A DNA stretch of 11,466 bases from an uncultured Pseudomonadota bacterium (GTDB taxonomy: Bacteria; Pseudomonadota; Gammaproteobacteria; Steroidobacterales; Steroidobacteraceae), in the NCBI GenBank assembly GCA_946479515.1, contig CAMLGF010000095.1:1-11466 (forward strand), written 5' to 3'. The notes beneath the pieces are model-generated. The model did no database searches, was not told the origin of the DNA, and saw only the letters and a program-made list of their open reading frames with translations. Positions 1 through 6,646 of this stretch are shown here, in pieces; position 1 is the first letter of the stretch, and each line of letters begins with the position of its first letter. The translations under genes were made by a program, and so were the position numbers.

Positions 1-62
1 TCCGAGGCGCCGCTCACGCGGCACCTGTCTTTCTTTCCGAGGCGCCGCTCACGCGGCACCTC
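1..62. repeat. Two direct copies of a 26-bp hairpin repeat at the trpD 3' end
   Basis: The 26 bases at 1-26 recur exactly at 36-61, a period of 35, with a non-repeated 9-bp linker between them. Each copy is also an inverted repeat. Read as minus-strand RNA, it folds into a 9-bp stem (10 bp in the copy at 39-62), counting one U-G wobble, closed by the tetraloop GUGA, which fits the GNRA pattern. In the right copy the loop contains the trpD stop codon (TGA at 51-49). The left copy carries an identical TGA and GTG outside trpD. The left copy touches the window edge, so more copies could lie beyond. No T-run follows on the minus strand, so it does not look like an intrinsic terminator for trp. 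On the plus strand the left copy is followed by a pyrimidine-rich stretch. Confidence 0.85.
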
Positions 63-1077
63 TGGCACCGAATCCGGCAATGGCATCCAGCGTGCGGCGT
101 GCCGCGCCGCTGGCGATGGCCTGGCGTGCCAGTGCGACACCCTCGCGAGGCGTCGCGGCCTTGCCGACGATCTCCAGCGCCAGCGCCGCGCCGAGCAGAA
201 GCGCATCGCGATGCGCGCCGTTTTCCTCGCCGCAGAGCACGGCGCGCAGCGCGCGCGCATTGGTCGCCGCGTCGCCGCCGGCCAGGTCACGCGCGCCGCA
301 GAGGTCGAGACCGTAGTCCGAGGGCGAGCGGATTTCGGCGGTGACTTTGCCGGGGCGCACGTCGAGCACGGTGAACGGCCCGAGCGGCGTCGGCTCGTCC
401 CAGCCCTCTGCGCCATGCACCACGAAGGCCCGCTCGATGGGCAGGCCCGAGAGCGCATCGGCCATGAGCTGCGCCGTGGGCAGGTTGAATGCGCCGGTGA
501 GCTGGAACAGCGGCGCCGCCGGGTTGGTGAGCGGCCCCAGGATGTTGAACACGGTGCGCACGCCCATTGCCTGGCGAATGGGGCCCACGGCCTTCATCGC
601 CGGGTGGTAATGCGGCGCGAACAGGAACGTGAAGCGCGTGGCGGCGAGACAGGCGCCGGCAGCGGATTCGTCCAGCGGTAGTTTGAGGCCGAGCTGCTCG
701 AGCACGTCGGCGCTGCCGGACTTGCTCGACACCGAACGATTGCCGTGCTTGACCACGTCCACGCCGCAGGCCGCGGTCAACAGCGCGGCGCCGGTGGATA
801 GATTGAAACTGCCCGAGGCATCGCCGCCCGTGCCCACGATGTCGATGGCGCGCGGCCCGGGCGCGATGGCCGGCTGGCGCGCCAGCGATCGCATCGCCCG
901 CGCGAAGCCGCGCACCTCCTCGGCGGTCACGCCCTTGCTGCGCAGCGCGGCCAGCAGCGCGCCACCCATGGCCGGCGGCGTGTCCGCGTGGGTCAGGGCA
1001 CGCAGCAGATCGCCCGCCTCGCTCTCGCTCAGCGATTTGCCGGACAGCAGGGACTCGAGCGTATCGCGCAGGCTCAT
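49..1077 (-). CDS. trpD: Anthranilate phosphoribosyltransferase
   Basis: TrpD transfers the phosphoribosyl group of PRPP to anthranilate, giving N-(5'-phosphoribosyl)-anthranilate, the second step of tryptophan synthesis in the cytosol. The 342-residue product has the usual family length. It shows the PRPP-binding GTGGD (residues 82-86), the KHGNRS motif (110-115) followed by a Ser/Gly-rich stretch, and GPLTNP (181-186). The N-terminal 70 residues fit the small helical domain. The start is the ATG at 1077, which overlaps the trpG stop as ATGA. A clear Shine-Dalgarno is lacking, so translation is probably coupled to trpG. It is a free-standing TrpD, not fused to TrpG. The extreme C terminus and stop lie in the 26-bp repeat, so the last few residues may be recent. 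The next pathway gene, trpC, would be expected just beyond the left edge. Confidence 0.97.
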   Translation of the reverse strand: MSLRDTLESLLSGKSLSESEAGDLLRALTHADTPPAMGGALLAALRSKGVTAEEVRGFARAMRSLARQPAIAPGPRAIDIVGTGGDASGSFNLSTGAALLTAACGVDVVKHGNRSVSSKSGSADVLEQLGLKLPLDESAAGACLAATRFTFLFAPHYHPAMKAVGPIRQAMGVRTVFNILGPLTNPAAPLFQLTGAFNLPTAQLMADALSGLPIERAFVVHGAEGWDEPTPLGPFTVLDVRPGKVTAEIRSPSDYGLDLCGARDLAGGDAATNARALRAVLCGEENGAHRDALLLGAALALEIVGKAATPREGVALARQAIASGAARRTLDAIAGFGARGAA

Positions 1078-1664
1078 TGGCGGCCGCCCGACATCTTCAG
1101 GAAATTGCCGATGAGCTGCGGGCCATCGGGCGTGAGCACGCTCTCCGGGTGGAACTGCACGCCTTCGACCTTCAGCAACTTGTGCCGGACGCCCATGATC
1201 TCGCCCTCGGCAGTGCGCGCGGTCACCAGCAGATCCGCGGGCAGAGTATCCGCCTGGGCGATCAGCGAGTGATAGCGGCCCACCTCCGTGGTCGCGGGCA
1301 GGCCCGCGAACAGACCCTTGCCGTCGTGGGTCACGGGCGAAGTCTTGCCGTGCATGAGGCGTGGCGCCCTCACTACCTTGCCGCCGAACACCTCGACGAT
1401 GGACTGGTGGCCGAGGCACACGCCAAACACCGGCACCTGGCCCGCGAAGACCCGGATCATGTCCATGGAGACGCCCGCATCGTAGGGAGTGCCCGGCCCG
1501 GGGGAGATACACAGATGCGTCGGATCGAGCGCCCTGGCCTGCTCCACGGTGATCTCGTCGTTGCGTCGCACGTCCACGTCGGCGCCCAGCACCAGGAAGG
1601 CCTGCACCAGGTTGTAGGTGAAGGAATCGTAGTTGTCGATCAACAGAAGCCGCACGCTGCTCAT
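1074..1664 (-). CDS. trpG: Anthranilate synthase glutamine amidotransferase subunit (component II)
   Basis: A class I glutamine amidotransferase of 196 residues that supplies ammonia to TrpE for making anthranilate from chorismate. It opens with the typical [13 protein letters not shown] (residues 7-19) and carries the oxyanion segment SPGPGTP (54-60). The nucleophile is Cys83 within GVCLGHQ, and the rest of the triad is His172 and Glu174 in VQFHPES. The conserved HGK (105-107) is present, as is YHSL (131-134), typical of TrpG/PabA. The start ATG at 1664 overlaps the trpE stop (ATGA), with GAGGG just upstream inside trpE. TrpG and PabA can be shared between the tryptophan and folate pathways, but the position between trpE and trpD makes the tryptophan role clear. 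Confidence 0.97.
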   Translation of the reverse strand: MSSVRLLLIDNYDSFTYNLVQAFLVLGADVDVRRNDEITVEQARALDPTHLCISPGPGTPYDAGVSMDMIRVFAGQVPVFGVCLGHQSIVEVFGGKVVRAPRLMHGKTSPVTHDGKGLFAGLPATTEVGRYHSLIAQADTLPADLLVTARTAEGEIMGVRHKLLKVEGVQFHPESVLTPDGPQLIGNFLKMSGGRQ

Positions 1665-3064
1665 AGGCCCTCGGACGCCAGCTTGAGCGCGCGCGCCATG
1701 GCGCCGCTCTTGGCCAGTACTTCTTCGTATTCGGTCTGCGGCACGCTGTCGGCGACGATGCCGGCGCCCGCCTGGTAGGAATACTCGTCGCCGCGGAACA
1801 CCAGCGTGCGAATGGTGATGGCCTGGTCCATGTCGCCGCGCGCACCGAAGTAGCCGACCGTGCCGCCGTACAGGCCGCGCCGCACCGGTTCGAGCTCGTC
1901 GATGATTTCCATGGCGCGCACCTTGGGCGCGCCGACGAGCGTGCCGGCGGGAAAGCAGGCGGCGAACAGGTCGAAGGCGTCGCGGCCCGGTGCGATGCGG
2001 CCCTTCACCCCGCTCACGATGTGCATGACGTGGCTGTAGCGCTCGATGACGCGATACGGATCCACGTGCACGCTGCCGGCCGCGGCCACGCGCCCGAGGT
2101 CGTTGCGCGCCAGGTCCACCAGCATCACGTGCTCGGCGTTCTCCTTGACGTCGGCGAGCAGATCCTGCTCGCGGCGCGCGTCTTCGTCCGCATCATCGGC
2201 GCGCGGACGCGTGCCGGCGATCGGGCGCAGCTGCGCCTCGCCGCGCGCGTTGATCCTGACCAGCGCCTCGGGCGAGGAACCCACCACGGTGAGATCGCCC
2301 AGCCGGCAGTAATACATATAAGGAGAAGGATTGATCAGGCGCAGTGCGCGATAGGCCTCGAACGGATCCAGCGAATGCCGGCCCGAGAAACGGGCCGCGA
2401 GCACCAGCTGATAGACGTCGCCCGCGGCGATGTATTCCTGTGTGCGCCGCACCCCCGCCCGGTACTCGTCGGGACTCAGCGAGGCCACGGCCGGCGAATG
2501 GCGGGCCGCCGTGGAAGTCGCGGGCTGCACGTGGTTAGGCAGGCCGCCGCGCAACGCCTTGATGACTTCGCGGCGCAGCGCCTGCCGCTCTGCCTCGGTA
2601 CCCGCATGCAGCAGGGCGATGCCGCGCGTGAGGTGATCGAAGACCAGCAGGGATTCCGGCGCGACGTAGTGCAGATCCGGCACGGGCTGGTCCGACCGGG
2701 CCTTGGCCGGCAGGCGCTCGAAGTAGCGCACCACGTCGTACGAGGAGTAGCCGACGAGCCCGCCGGCGAGCGGCACGCCCGCCATTTCGGGCAGGGGCTT
2801 GGGGGCAGCGGCCAGCGCCTGGCGCAGGGCGTCTAACAAGGCTGCCTTGTTGGCCGGGCGCGGCAGCGTCGAGTTGCCAACCGTCAGGCCGGCCTGATCG
2901 AGCCGCACCTCCAGGCACTTGCCGAAGCCGATGAAGGAATAGCGCGCCAGGCGTTCGCCGCCCTCGACGCTCTCGAGCAGGAAGCGCGGATCGAAGGCGC
3001 CCAGCTTGGCGAAGGCCGACACCGGGGTGTCGAGATCGCCGGCAATATCGAATGGCGGTTTCAC
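1661..3064 (-). CDS. trpE: Anthranilate synthase component I
   Basis: TrpE converts chorismate to anthranilate with ammonia from TrpG, and is normally feedback-inhibited by tryptophan. With the GTG start at 3064 the product is 467 residues. The N-terminal domain holds the LLES motif (29-32) of the tryptophan feedback site. The C-terminal chorismate-binding domain shows DLARNDLGR, the [11 protein letters not shown] segment and YGGTVGYFG, all typical of the family. The GTG at 3064 is preferred because AGGGAGAGG lies 6 nt upstream. In-frame alternatives are GTG 3082, ATG 3085 (474 residues) and GTG 3103 (480 residues), none with a comparable ribosome site. The region before the conserved LDTPVSAF is short, only about 10 residues. 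It is the first structural gene after the attenuator and overlaps trpG by 4 nt. PabB is a less likely alternative given the trp context. Confidence 0.96.
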   Translation of the reverse strand: MKPPFDIAGDLDTPVSAFAKLGAFDPRFLLESVEGGERLARYSFIGFGKCLEVRLDQAGLTVGNSTLPRPANKAALLDALRQALAAAPKPLPEMAGVPLAGGLVGYSSYDVVRYFERLPAKARSDQPVPDLHYVAPESLLVFDHLTRGIALLHAGTEAERQALRREVIKALRGGLPNHVQPATSTAARHSPAVASLSPDEYRAGVRRTQEYIAAGDVYQLVLAARFSGRHSLDPFEAYRALRLINPSPYMYYCRLGDLTVVGSSPEALVRINARGEAQLRPIAGTRPRADDADEDARREQDLLADVKENAEHVMLVDLARNDLGRVAAAGSVHVDPYRVIERYSHVMHIVSGVKGRIAPGRDAFDLFAACFPAGTLVGAPKVRAMEIIDELEPVRRGLYGGTVGYFGARGDMDQAITIRTLVFRGDEYSYQAGAGIVADSVPQTEYEEVLAKSGAMARALKLASEGL

Positions 3065-3070
3065 CGCGTT

Positions 3071-3079
3071 CCTCTCCCT
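3071..3079 (-). promoter_or_regulatory. trpE ribosome binding site deciding the GTG start
   Basis: The minus strand reads AGGGAGAGG, then 6 nt, then GTG at 3064. The ATG at 3085 and the GTG at 3103 are preceded only by C/G-rich sequence without a purine tract, so this site favours the downstream GTG. It sits downstream of the attenuator T-run and is exposed only when the terminator is read through. Confidence 0.6.
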
Positions 3080-3111
3080 CACCATTGGCGGCTGGCGCCG
3101 CACGCAGACAA

Positions 3112-3148
3112 CAAAAAACCCATCTCAGGCCTGGCCGGAGATGGGTTT
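3112..3148 (-). terminator. trp attenuator intrinsic terminator (3:4 hairpin)
   Basis: A perfect 11-bp inverted repeat (3138-3148 with 3116-3126) encloses an 11-nt loop. On the minus strand the 3' arm runs directly into six T residues (3118-3113), then GTTGT. This is a canonical Rho-independent terminator. It lies between the trpL stop codon and trpE, where the trp attenuator belongs. On the plus strand the same hairpin is not followed by a T-run, so it acts in the trp direction. Confidence 0.93.
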
Positions 3149-3217
3149 CTGGAATTCGCCCTGTTTAGAACAGCAAAACGATCGAGGCCCCTCTCCTTAC
3201 GGGAGGCGCCACCACCA
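3112..3217 (-). promoter_or_regulatory. trp leader attenuator with alternative RNA pairings
   Basis: Segment 1 covers the end of trpL (GCGCCTCC, about 3208-3201). It can pair with segment 2 directly after the trpL stop (GGAGAGGGG, 3196-3188). Segment 2 can instead pair with segment 3 (CCCATCTCC, 3145-3137) with 8 of 9 positions matched and one G-A mismatch. Segment 3 is also most of the 5' arm of the terminator, so 2:3 pairing blocks it. A small CTGTT/AACAG stem (3161-3173) sits between segments 2 and 3. The expected behaviour is the classical one: ribosomes stalled on the Trp codons at 3217-3209 mask segment 1, 2:3 forms and trpE is transcribed; with ample charged tRNA-Trp the terminator forms. 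The pairings were drawn by eye, not computed. Confidence 0.88.
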
Positions 3218-3244
3218 AACCTTGTTCGAGCCGTTCTGGATCAT
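3197..3244 (-). CDS. trpL: trp operon leader peptide
   Basis: A 15-residue open reading frame, MIQNGSNKVWWWRLP, ends in TAA at 3199-3197. Three consecutive TGG codons (3217-3209) make it a tryptophan sensor rather than a functional enzyme. Segment 1 of the attenuator overlaps its last codons, and segment 2 starts at the base after the stop, the arrangement needed for ribosome-controlled attenuation. No Shine-Dalgarno is present before the ATG. The predicted -10 box ends 9 nt upstream, so the mRNA probably begins at or within a few bases of the ATG. The three Trp codons placed in front of a terminator and trpE leave little doubt about its role. Confidence 0.93.
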   Translation of the reverse strand: MIQNGSNKVWWWRLP

Positions 3245-3253
3245 GGGGCGGCG

Positions 3254-3283
3254 AGTATCGCCAAGCGGCGAAGTCGCCGTCAA
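3254..3283 (-). promoter_or_regulatory. Predicted trp operon sigma-70-type promoter
   Basis: On the minus strand TTGACG (3283-3278) is followed after 18 nt by GATACT (3259-3254). That matches the consensus at 5 of 6 and 4 of 6 positions. It lies immediately upstream of trpL, where the trp promoter is needed. A second TTGACG occurs 15 bp further upstream (3298-3293) but has no fitting -10. No recognisable TrpR-type palindrome was seen, so attenuation may be the main control. Confidence 0.65.
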
Positions 3284-3338
3284 GGATTGCCGCGTCAAAA
3301 GTGGCAGAATCCGCCGCGGACATATCACGGGAGTACGG

Positions 3339-3794
3339 ATGGCCAGGCGACTGATTTCCTCGGGTTCGAAGTTCGAGGCGGATATCGGCTATTCGCGCGC
3401 CGTGGTCGACGGCGAATGGGTGTTCGTCTCCGGCACCACCGGCTTCAACTACGCCACCATGACCATCGACGACGACGTCGTGGCTCAGTGCGAACAGACC
3501 CTGAAGAACATCGCCGCCGCCCTGGCCCAGGCGGGCGCGAGATTCGAGGACGTGGTCCGCGTGCATTACCTGATCACCAGGGCCGAGGACTTCGAGAAGT
3601 GCTGGCCCGTGGTAGGCAGGGCCTTCGGCACCGTGCGCCCCGCCATCGTGGTCATGGTGGTCGGCCTCACCGATCCGCGCATGAAAATCGAGATCGAGGT
3701 GACGGCACGGGTGCGCCCTGCCAGAAACGCCGGCAGGCGCGCCCGCCCCGCTGTGCGGCACAAGCCGGCCGCCGCCGCCCGACGCAAGAAATGA
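3339..3794 (+). CDS. Rid (YjgF/YER057c/UK114) family protein lacking the catalytic Arg
   Basis: The product is 151 residues. The core (about 1-125) matches the Rid fold: SRAVVDGEWVFVSGTTGF near residues 19-36, the helix QCEQTLKNIAAALAQAGA, the strand VVRVHYLIT and the C-terminal KIEIEVTA (116-123). Archetypal RidA hydrolyses reactive enamine/imine intermediates using an Arg in the PARSCV segment. By ungapped alignment from PA to KIEIE, that position is Ile103 here (RPAIVVMV), so imine deaminase activity is doubtful and this looks like a non-archetypal Rid subgroup. Residues 124-151 form an unusual Arg/Lys/Pro/Ala-rich basic tail. The ATG at 3339 is chosen for GGGAG 5 nt upstream. It is transcribed divergently from trp, and its stop overlaps the next start (ATGA). 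Confidence 0.88.
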   Translation: MARRLISSGSKFEADIGYSRAVVDGEWVFVSGTTGFNYATMTIDDDVVAQCEQTLKNIAAALAQAGARFEDVVRVHYLITRAEDFEKCWPVVGRAFGTVRPAIVVMVVGLTDPRMKIEIEVTARVRPARNAGRRARPAVRHKPAAAARRKK

Positions 3795-6262
3795 CGGCCG
3801 ATTACGAGAAGTTAGGGGTGTTCTATCTCGGGCGGGAGTTCGACCCCGCCGCGAATGCACTCGCAGACGATCTCGTACTCTACGATTCCAAGGACCTGAC
3901 CACGCACGCGGTGTGCCTGGGGATGACCGGCTCAGGCAAGACGGGCTTGTGCATTTCCCTGCTGGAAGAGGCCGCCATCGACGGCGTGCCGGCGATCTGC
4001 ATCGACCCCAAGGGCGATCTCGCCAACCTGATGCTCACCTTCCCCGAGCTGGCCGCGAAGGATTTCGAACCCTGGGTGGACGCCGGCGATGCGGCGCGCA
4101 AGGGCGTGTCCCTGGCGGACCTGGCCGCGCAGGCGGCGGAGTCGTGGCGCAAGGGTCTCGCCGAGTGGGACCAGCCGCCGGAACGGATCGCGCGACTCCG
4201 GGCGGCCGCCGACGTGGCTATCTACACGCCGGGCGCCGAGACGGGCATTCCGCTGTCGGTGCTGCGTTCGTTCGCGCCCGCTGCCGGCTCGGACGTAGCC
4301 GAAGCCGGCGCGCTGCGCGACCGGGTCGGAGCGGTGGTCTCCGGACTGCTGAGTCTCTTGGGCGTCGACGCCGACCCCATTGGTTCGCGCGAACACATTC
4401 TGCTGGCCAACATCCTCGAAGGCGCGTGGCGCCAGGGGCTGTCGCTGGACATGACGGGCCTCATCCAGGCCGTGCAGAAGCCACCGTTCGACAAGCTGGG
4501 CGCCTTCGATCTCGAGACTTTCTTCCCGGCGAAGGATCGCCTCAGGCTCGCGATGCAGCTCAACAATCTCATCGCCGCGCCCGGCTTCGCCACGTGGATG
4601 GCCGGAGAACCCCTCGATGCCCAGCGCCTGCTGTTCACGCCCGAGGGCAAGCCACGCATTTCCATCATCTCGATCGCGCATCTCAACGACGCCGAGCGCA
4701 TGTTCGTCGTGACGCTGGTGCTGAACGAGGTCATCGCGTGGATGCGCACCCAGTCCGGCACCGGGTCGTTGCGCGCCATCCTCTACATGGACGAGATCTT
4801 CGGGTTCTTTCCGCCGTCGGCGAACCCACCGTCCAAGCCGCCCATGCTCACGTTGCTCAAGCAGGCGCGCGCCTTCGGGCTGGGCATCGTGCTGGCGACC
4901 CAGAATCCGGTGGACCTCGACTACAAGGGGTTGGCGAACTGCGGCACCTGGTTCATCGGCCGGCTGCAGACCGAGCGCGACAAACTGCGCGTCATCGAAG
5001 GCCTGAAATCCGCGCTGCCCGACGCCGACGGCGGCAATCTCGAGGCGCTGCTGGGCAATCTGACGCAGCGCGTGTTTCTCATGCGCAATGTGCACGACGA
5101 CGCACCAGTGCTCATGAAGACGCGCTGGGCGCTGTCCTATCTGCGCGGTCCGCTCACCGGGCCAGAGATTGCCCGCGTGATGACGGCGCGCAAGGCCGCA
5201 TCGCCCGGTGTGACGCCCGCGCCTGCGGCCGTCTACACACCGCCCGCGGCCGCAGGCACCGTCTCCGCGCCGCCATTCGCGTCAGGCGAGACAACCCCGG
5301 GCGCCGGCCGGCCCGCCGTCGGCGCCGGCATCGATGAATACTTCCTCGCGCCGACCAGAGGCGCGGGCCCCGTGCTCTACAAGCCCATGATCGCGGGATT
5401 CGCCAAGCTGCATTTCGTCGATAGCCGGCTGGCGCTTGACGAGTGGCAGACTGCCGGCTGGCTGGCGCCGCTGGCCGACGGCGGCGGCAACGCGTCCTGG
5501 GAAGATGCGACACGCGATCCCCAGCTCAAGGCGCGCCTGGCCACCACGCCCGCGGCGGATGCGTCCTATGCGGAGCTGCCCGCGCCCGCGCTGCGTGCCG
5601 CGAGCTACGCCGCCTGGGGAAAGTCGCTGCAGTCGTACTTGTATGAAACCGCGCGCGCCGCCGTGCACTATGCCGACGCCTTCAAGACAGCGTCCAGGCC
5701 GGGCGAGAGCGAGGGCGACTTCCGCGCACGTCTCACGCTGCTGGCGCGCGAGAAACGCGATGCCGCCGTGGCGGCGCTGCGGCAGAAGTGGGCCGCCAAA
5801 CTACTGCAGCTGCAGGACCAGATCCGTCGCGCCGAGGACCGCCGTGAACGCGAACAGCAGCAGCTCAATCAGTCGCGCATGCAGACTGCGGTGAACCTGG
5901 GCACCACCATCCTGGGCGCGCTGTTCGGGCGCAAGGCCTTGTCCTCCACCAATATCGGCCGCGCCGGCTCGGCCGCGCGCTCGGCGTCGCGGTGGGGCCA
6001 CGAGTCACAGGACGTCACGCGCGCCGAGGAGAGCATCGAAGTGTTGCGGCAACGGCAGACCGACACGCAGCAGCGGGTTGAGGCGGAAGTCGCGCAGCTC
6101 GAGAGTGCGCTCGACGCCGGCAGCATCGCGCTGCGCTCCCTCGAGGTGCCGGCGCGCAAGTCCGACATTGCCGTGGGCGAGGTGGCACTGGTCTGGGTGC
6201 CGTGGCGCAACGGCGCCGATGGCTTCCCGGCACCCGCCTACGATAAACAGGAGCGACCATGA
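3791..6262 (+). CDS. HerA/FtsK-superfamily ATPase with C-terminal coiled coil (DUF87-like)
   Basis: An 823-residue P-loop ATPase. Walker A is GMTGSGKT (44-51), followed by IDPKGD (71-76), the segment typical of HerA/FtsK-type translocases. Walker B is ILYMDE (330-335). ATQNP (369-373) looks like the sensor strand, and TERDK follows about 28 residues later. A Pro/Ala/Gly-rich linker spans about 469-507. The C-terminal part has two long charged helices (about 651-697 and 743-785), probably a coiled coil. Between them is a Gly/Ala/Ser-rich segment with LGTTILGALFGRKAL, a possible membrane-touching or hairpin loop. No signal peptide is seen, and no NurA nuclease is adjacent, unlike the classical herA-nurA pair. 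The start overlaps the Rid stop and the end overlaps the next start, both as ATGA. Such ATPases pump DNA or act at membranes, but the substrate here is unknown. Confidence 0.85.
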   Translation: MTADYEKLGVFYLGREFDPAANALADDLVLYDSKDLTTHAVCLGMTGSGKTGLCISLLEEAAIDGVPAICIDPKGDLANLMLTFPELAAKDFEPWVDAGDAARKGVSLADLAAQAAESWRKGLAEWDQPPERIARLRAAADVAIYTPGAETGIPLSVLRSFAPAAGSDVAEAGALRDRVGAVVSGLLSLLGVDADPIGSREHILLANILEGAWRQGLSLDMTGLIQAVQKPPFDKLGAFDLETFFPAKDRLRLAMQLNNLIAAPGFATWMAGEPLDAQRLLFTPEGKPRISIISIAHLNDAERMFVVTLVLNEVIAWMRTQSGTGSLRAILYMDEIFGFFPPSANPPSKPPMLTLLKQARAFGLGIVLATQNPVDLDYKGLANCGTWFIGRLQTERDKLRVIEGLKSALPDADGGNLEALLGNLTQRVFLMRNVHDDAPVLMKTRWALSYLRGPLTGPEIARVMTARKAASPGVTPAPAAVYTPPAAAGTVSAPPFASGETTPGAGRPAVGAGIDEYFLAPTRGAGPVLYKPMIAGFAKLHFVDSRLALDEWQTAGWLAPLADGGGNASWEDATRDPQLKARLATTPAADASYAELPAPALRAASYAAWGKSLQSYLYETARAAVHYADAFKTASRPGESEGDFRARLTLLAREKRDAAVAALRQKWAAKLLQLQDQIRRAEDRREREQQQLNQSRMQTAVNLGTTILGALFGRKALSSTNIGRAGSAARSASRWGHESQDVTRAEESIEVLRQRQTDTQQRVEAEVAQLESALDAGSIALRSLEVPARKSDIAVGEVALVWVPWRNGADGFPAPAYDKQERP

Positions 6263-6642
6263 AAGAACTCATCGACAGGCTCACGACCAGTCTGGGCGTG
6301 AGCCCCGCGCAGGCCGAGGGCGGTGCCGGCGTGTTGTTCAAGGCCGCGCGTGACAAGCTCGGTGGCCCGGAATTCGACCGGTTGCTGGGCGGGCTCCCCG
6401 GCCTTGGAGATCTCATGATGAAGGCTCCGTCCACCGGCGGTGGCCTCGGAGGATTGCTGGGCGGACTCGCGGGCGCCGTGGGCGGCAACGCGGGCCTCAT
6501 CGCGACGATCGTCAGTGGCTTCGGCAAGCTCGGGCTCACGGCCGAGCACGCCAGGAAGTTCGCGCCGGTGATCATGGAATTCCTGAGAGCCCGGGTCGAA
6601 CCCGACGTCGCCGCCAAGCTGGAAAGCACCCTGCGAGCCTGA
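6259..6642 (+). CDS. Small Gly-rich DUF2780-like protein
   Basis: A 127-residue protein opening with MKELIDRLTTSLGVSPAQAEGG, a pattern I recognise from the DUF2780 (VcgC/VcgE) family of unknown function. A helical N-terminal third is followed by a flexible Gly-rich stretch (about 57-82, GGGLGGLLGGLAGAVGG). A C-terminal helix pair (GFGKLGLTAEHARKFAPVIMEFL) then ends the protein. There is no signal peptide or clear membrane helix. The ATG at 6259 overlaps the stop of the ATPase gene (ATGA), with CAGGAG 6 nt upstream, so it has its own ribosome site as well as coupling. Family identification is from memory of the sequence pattern. The operon position suggests it works with the ATPase. Confidence 0.78.
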   Translation: MKELIDRLTTSLGVSPAQAEGGAGVLFKAARDKLGGPEFDRLLGGLPGLGDLMMKAPSTGGGLGGLLGGLAGAVGGNAGLIATIVSGFGKLGLTAEHARKFAPVIMEFLRARVEPDVAAKLESTLRA

Positions 6643-6646
6643 GCCC

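Noticed and set aside
1..35. An intrinsic terminator on the plus strand formed by the left hairpin and the following T/C-rich stretch
   Set aside because: The tract is interrupted by G and C (TGTCTTTCTTT), and no plus-strand gene ends there.
49..1845. A 598-codon minus-strand open frame running through trpD, trpG and into trpE
   Set aside because: Only its C-terminal 342 codons (from ATG 1077) are TrpD. The upstream part is the wrong frame of trpG and trpE, with Arg/Ala-rich low-complexity sequence typical of high-G+C shadows.
2021..2836. A 271-codon plus-strand open frame antisense to trpE
   Set aside because: It lies entirely inside a well-supported trpE, has Arg/His/Gln-rich shadow composition, no recognisable domain and no ribosome site.
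3245..3338. A plus-strand promoter for the Rid-ATPase operon
   Set aside because: CAGAAT (3305-3310) and CATATC (3321-3326) could be -10 boxes, but neither has a convincing -35 at 16-18 nt. A promoter must exist nearby, but I cannot place it.
3287..3790. A much longer 991-codon version of the ATPase frame starting inside the Rid gene
   Set aside because: The extra N terminus is the wrong frame of the Rid gene and is rich in Arg/Gly/His. The ATG at 3791 starts directly before the conserved sequence and makes an ATGA overlap.
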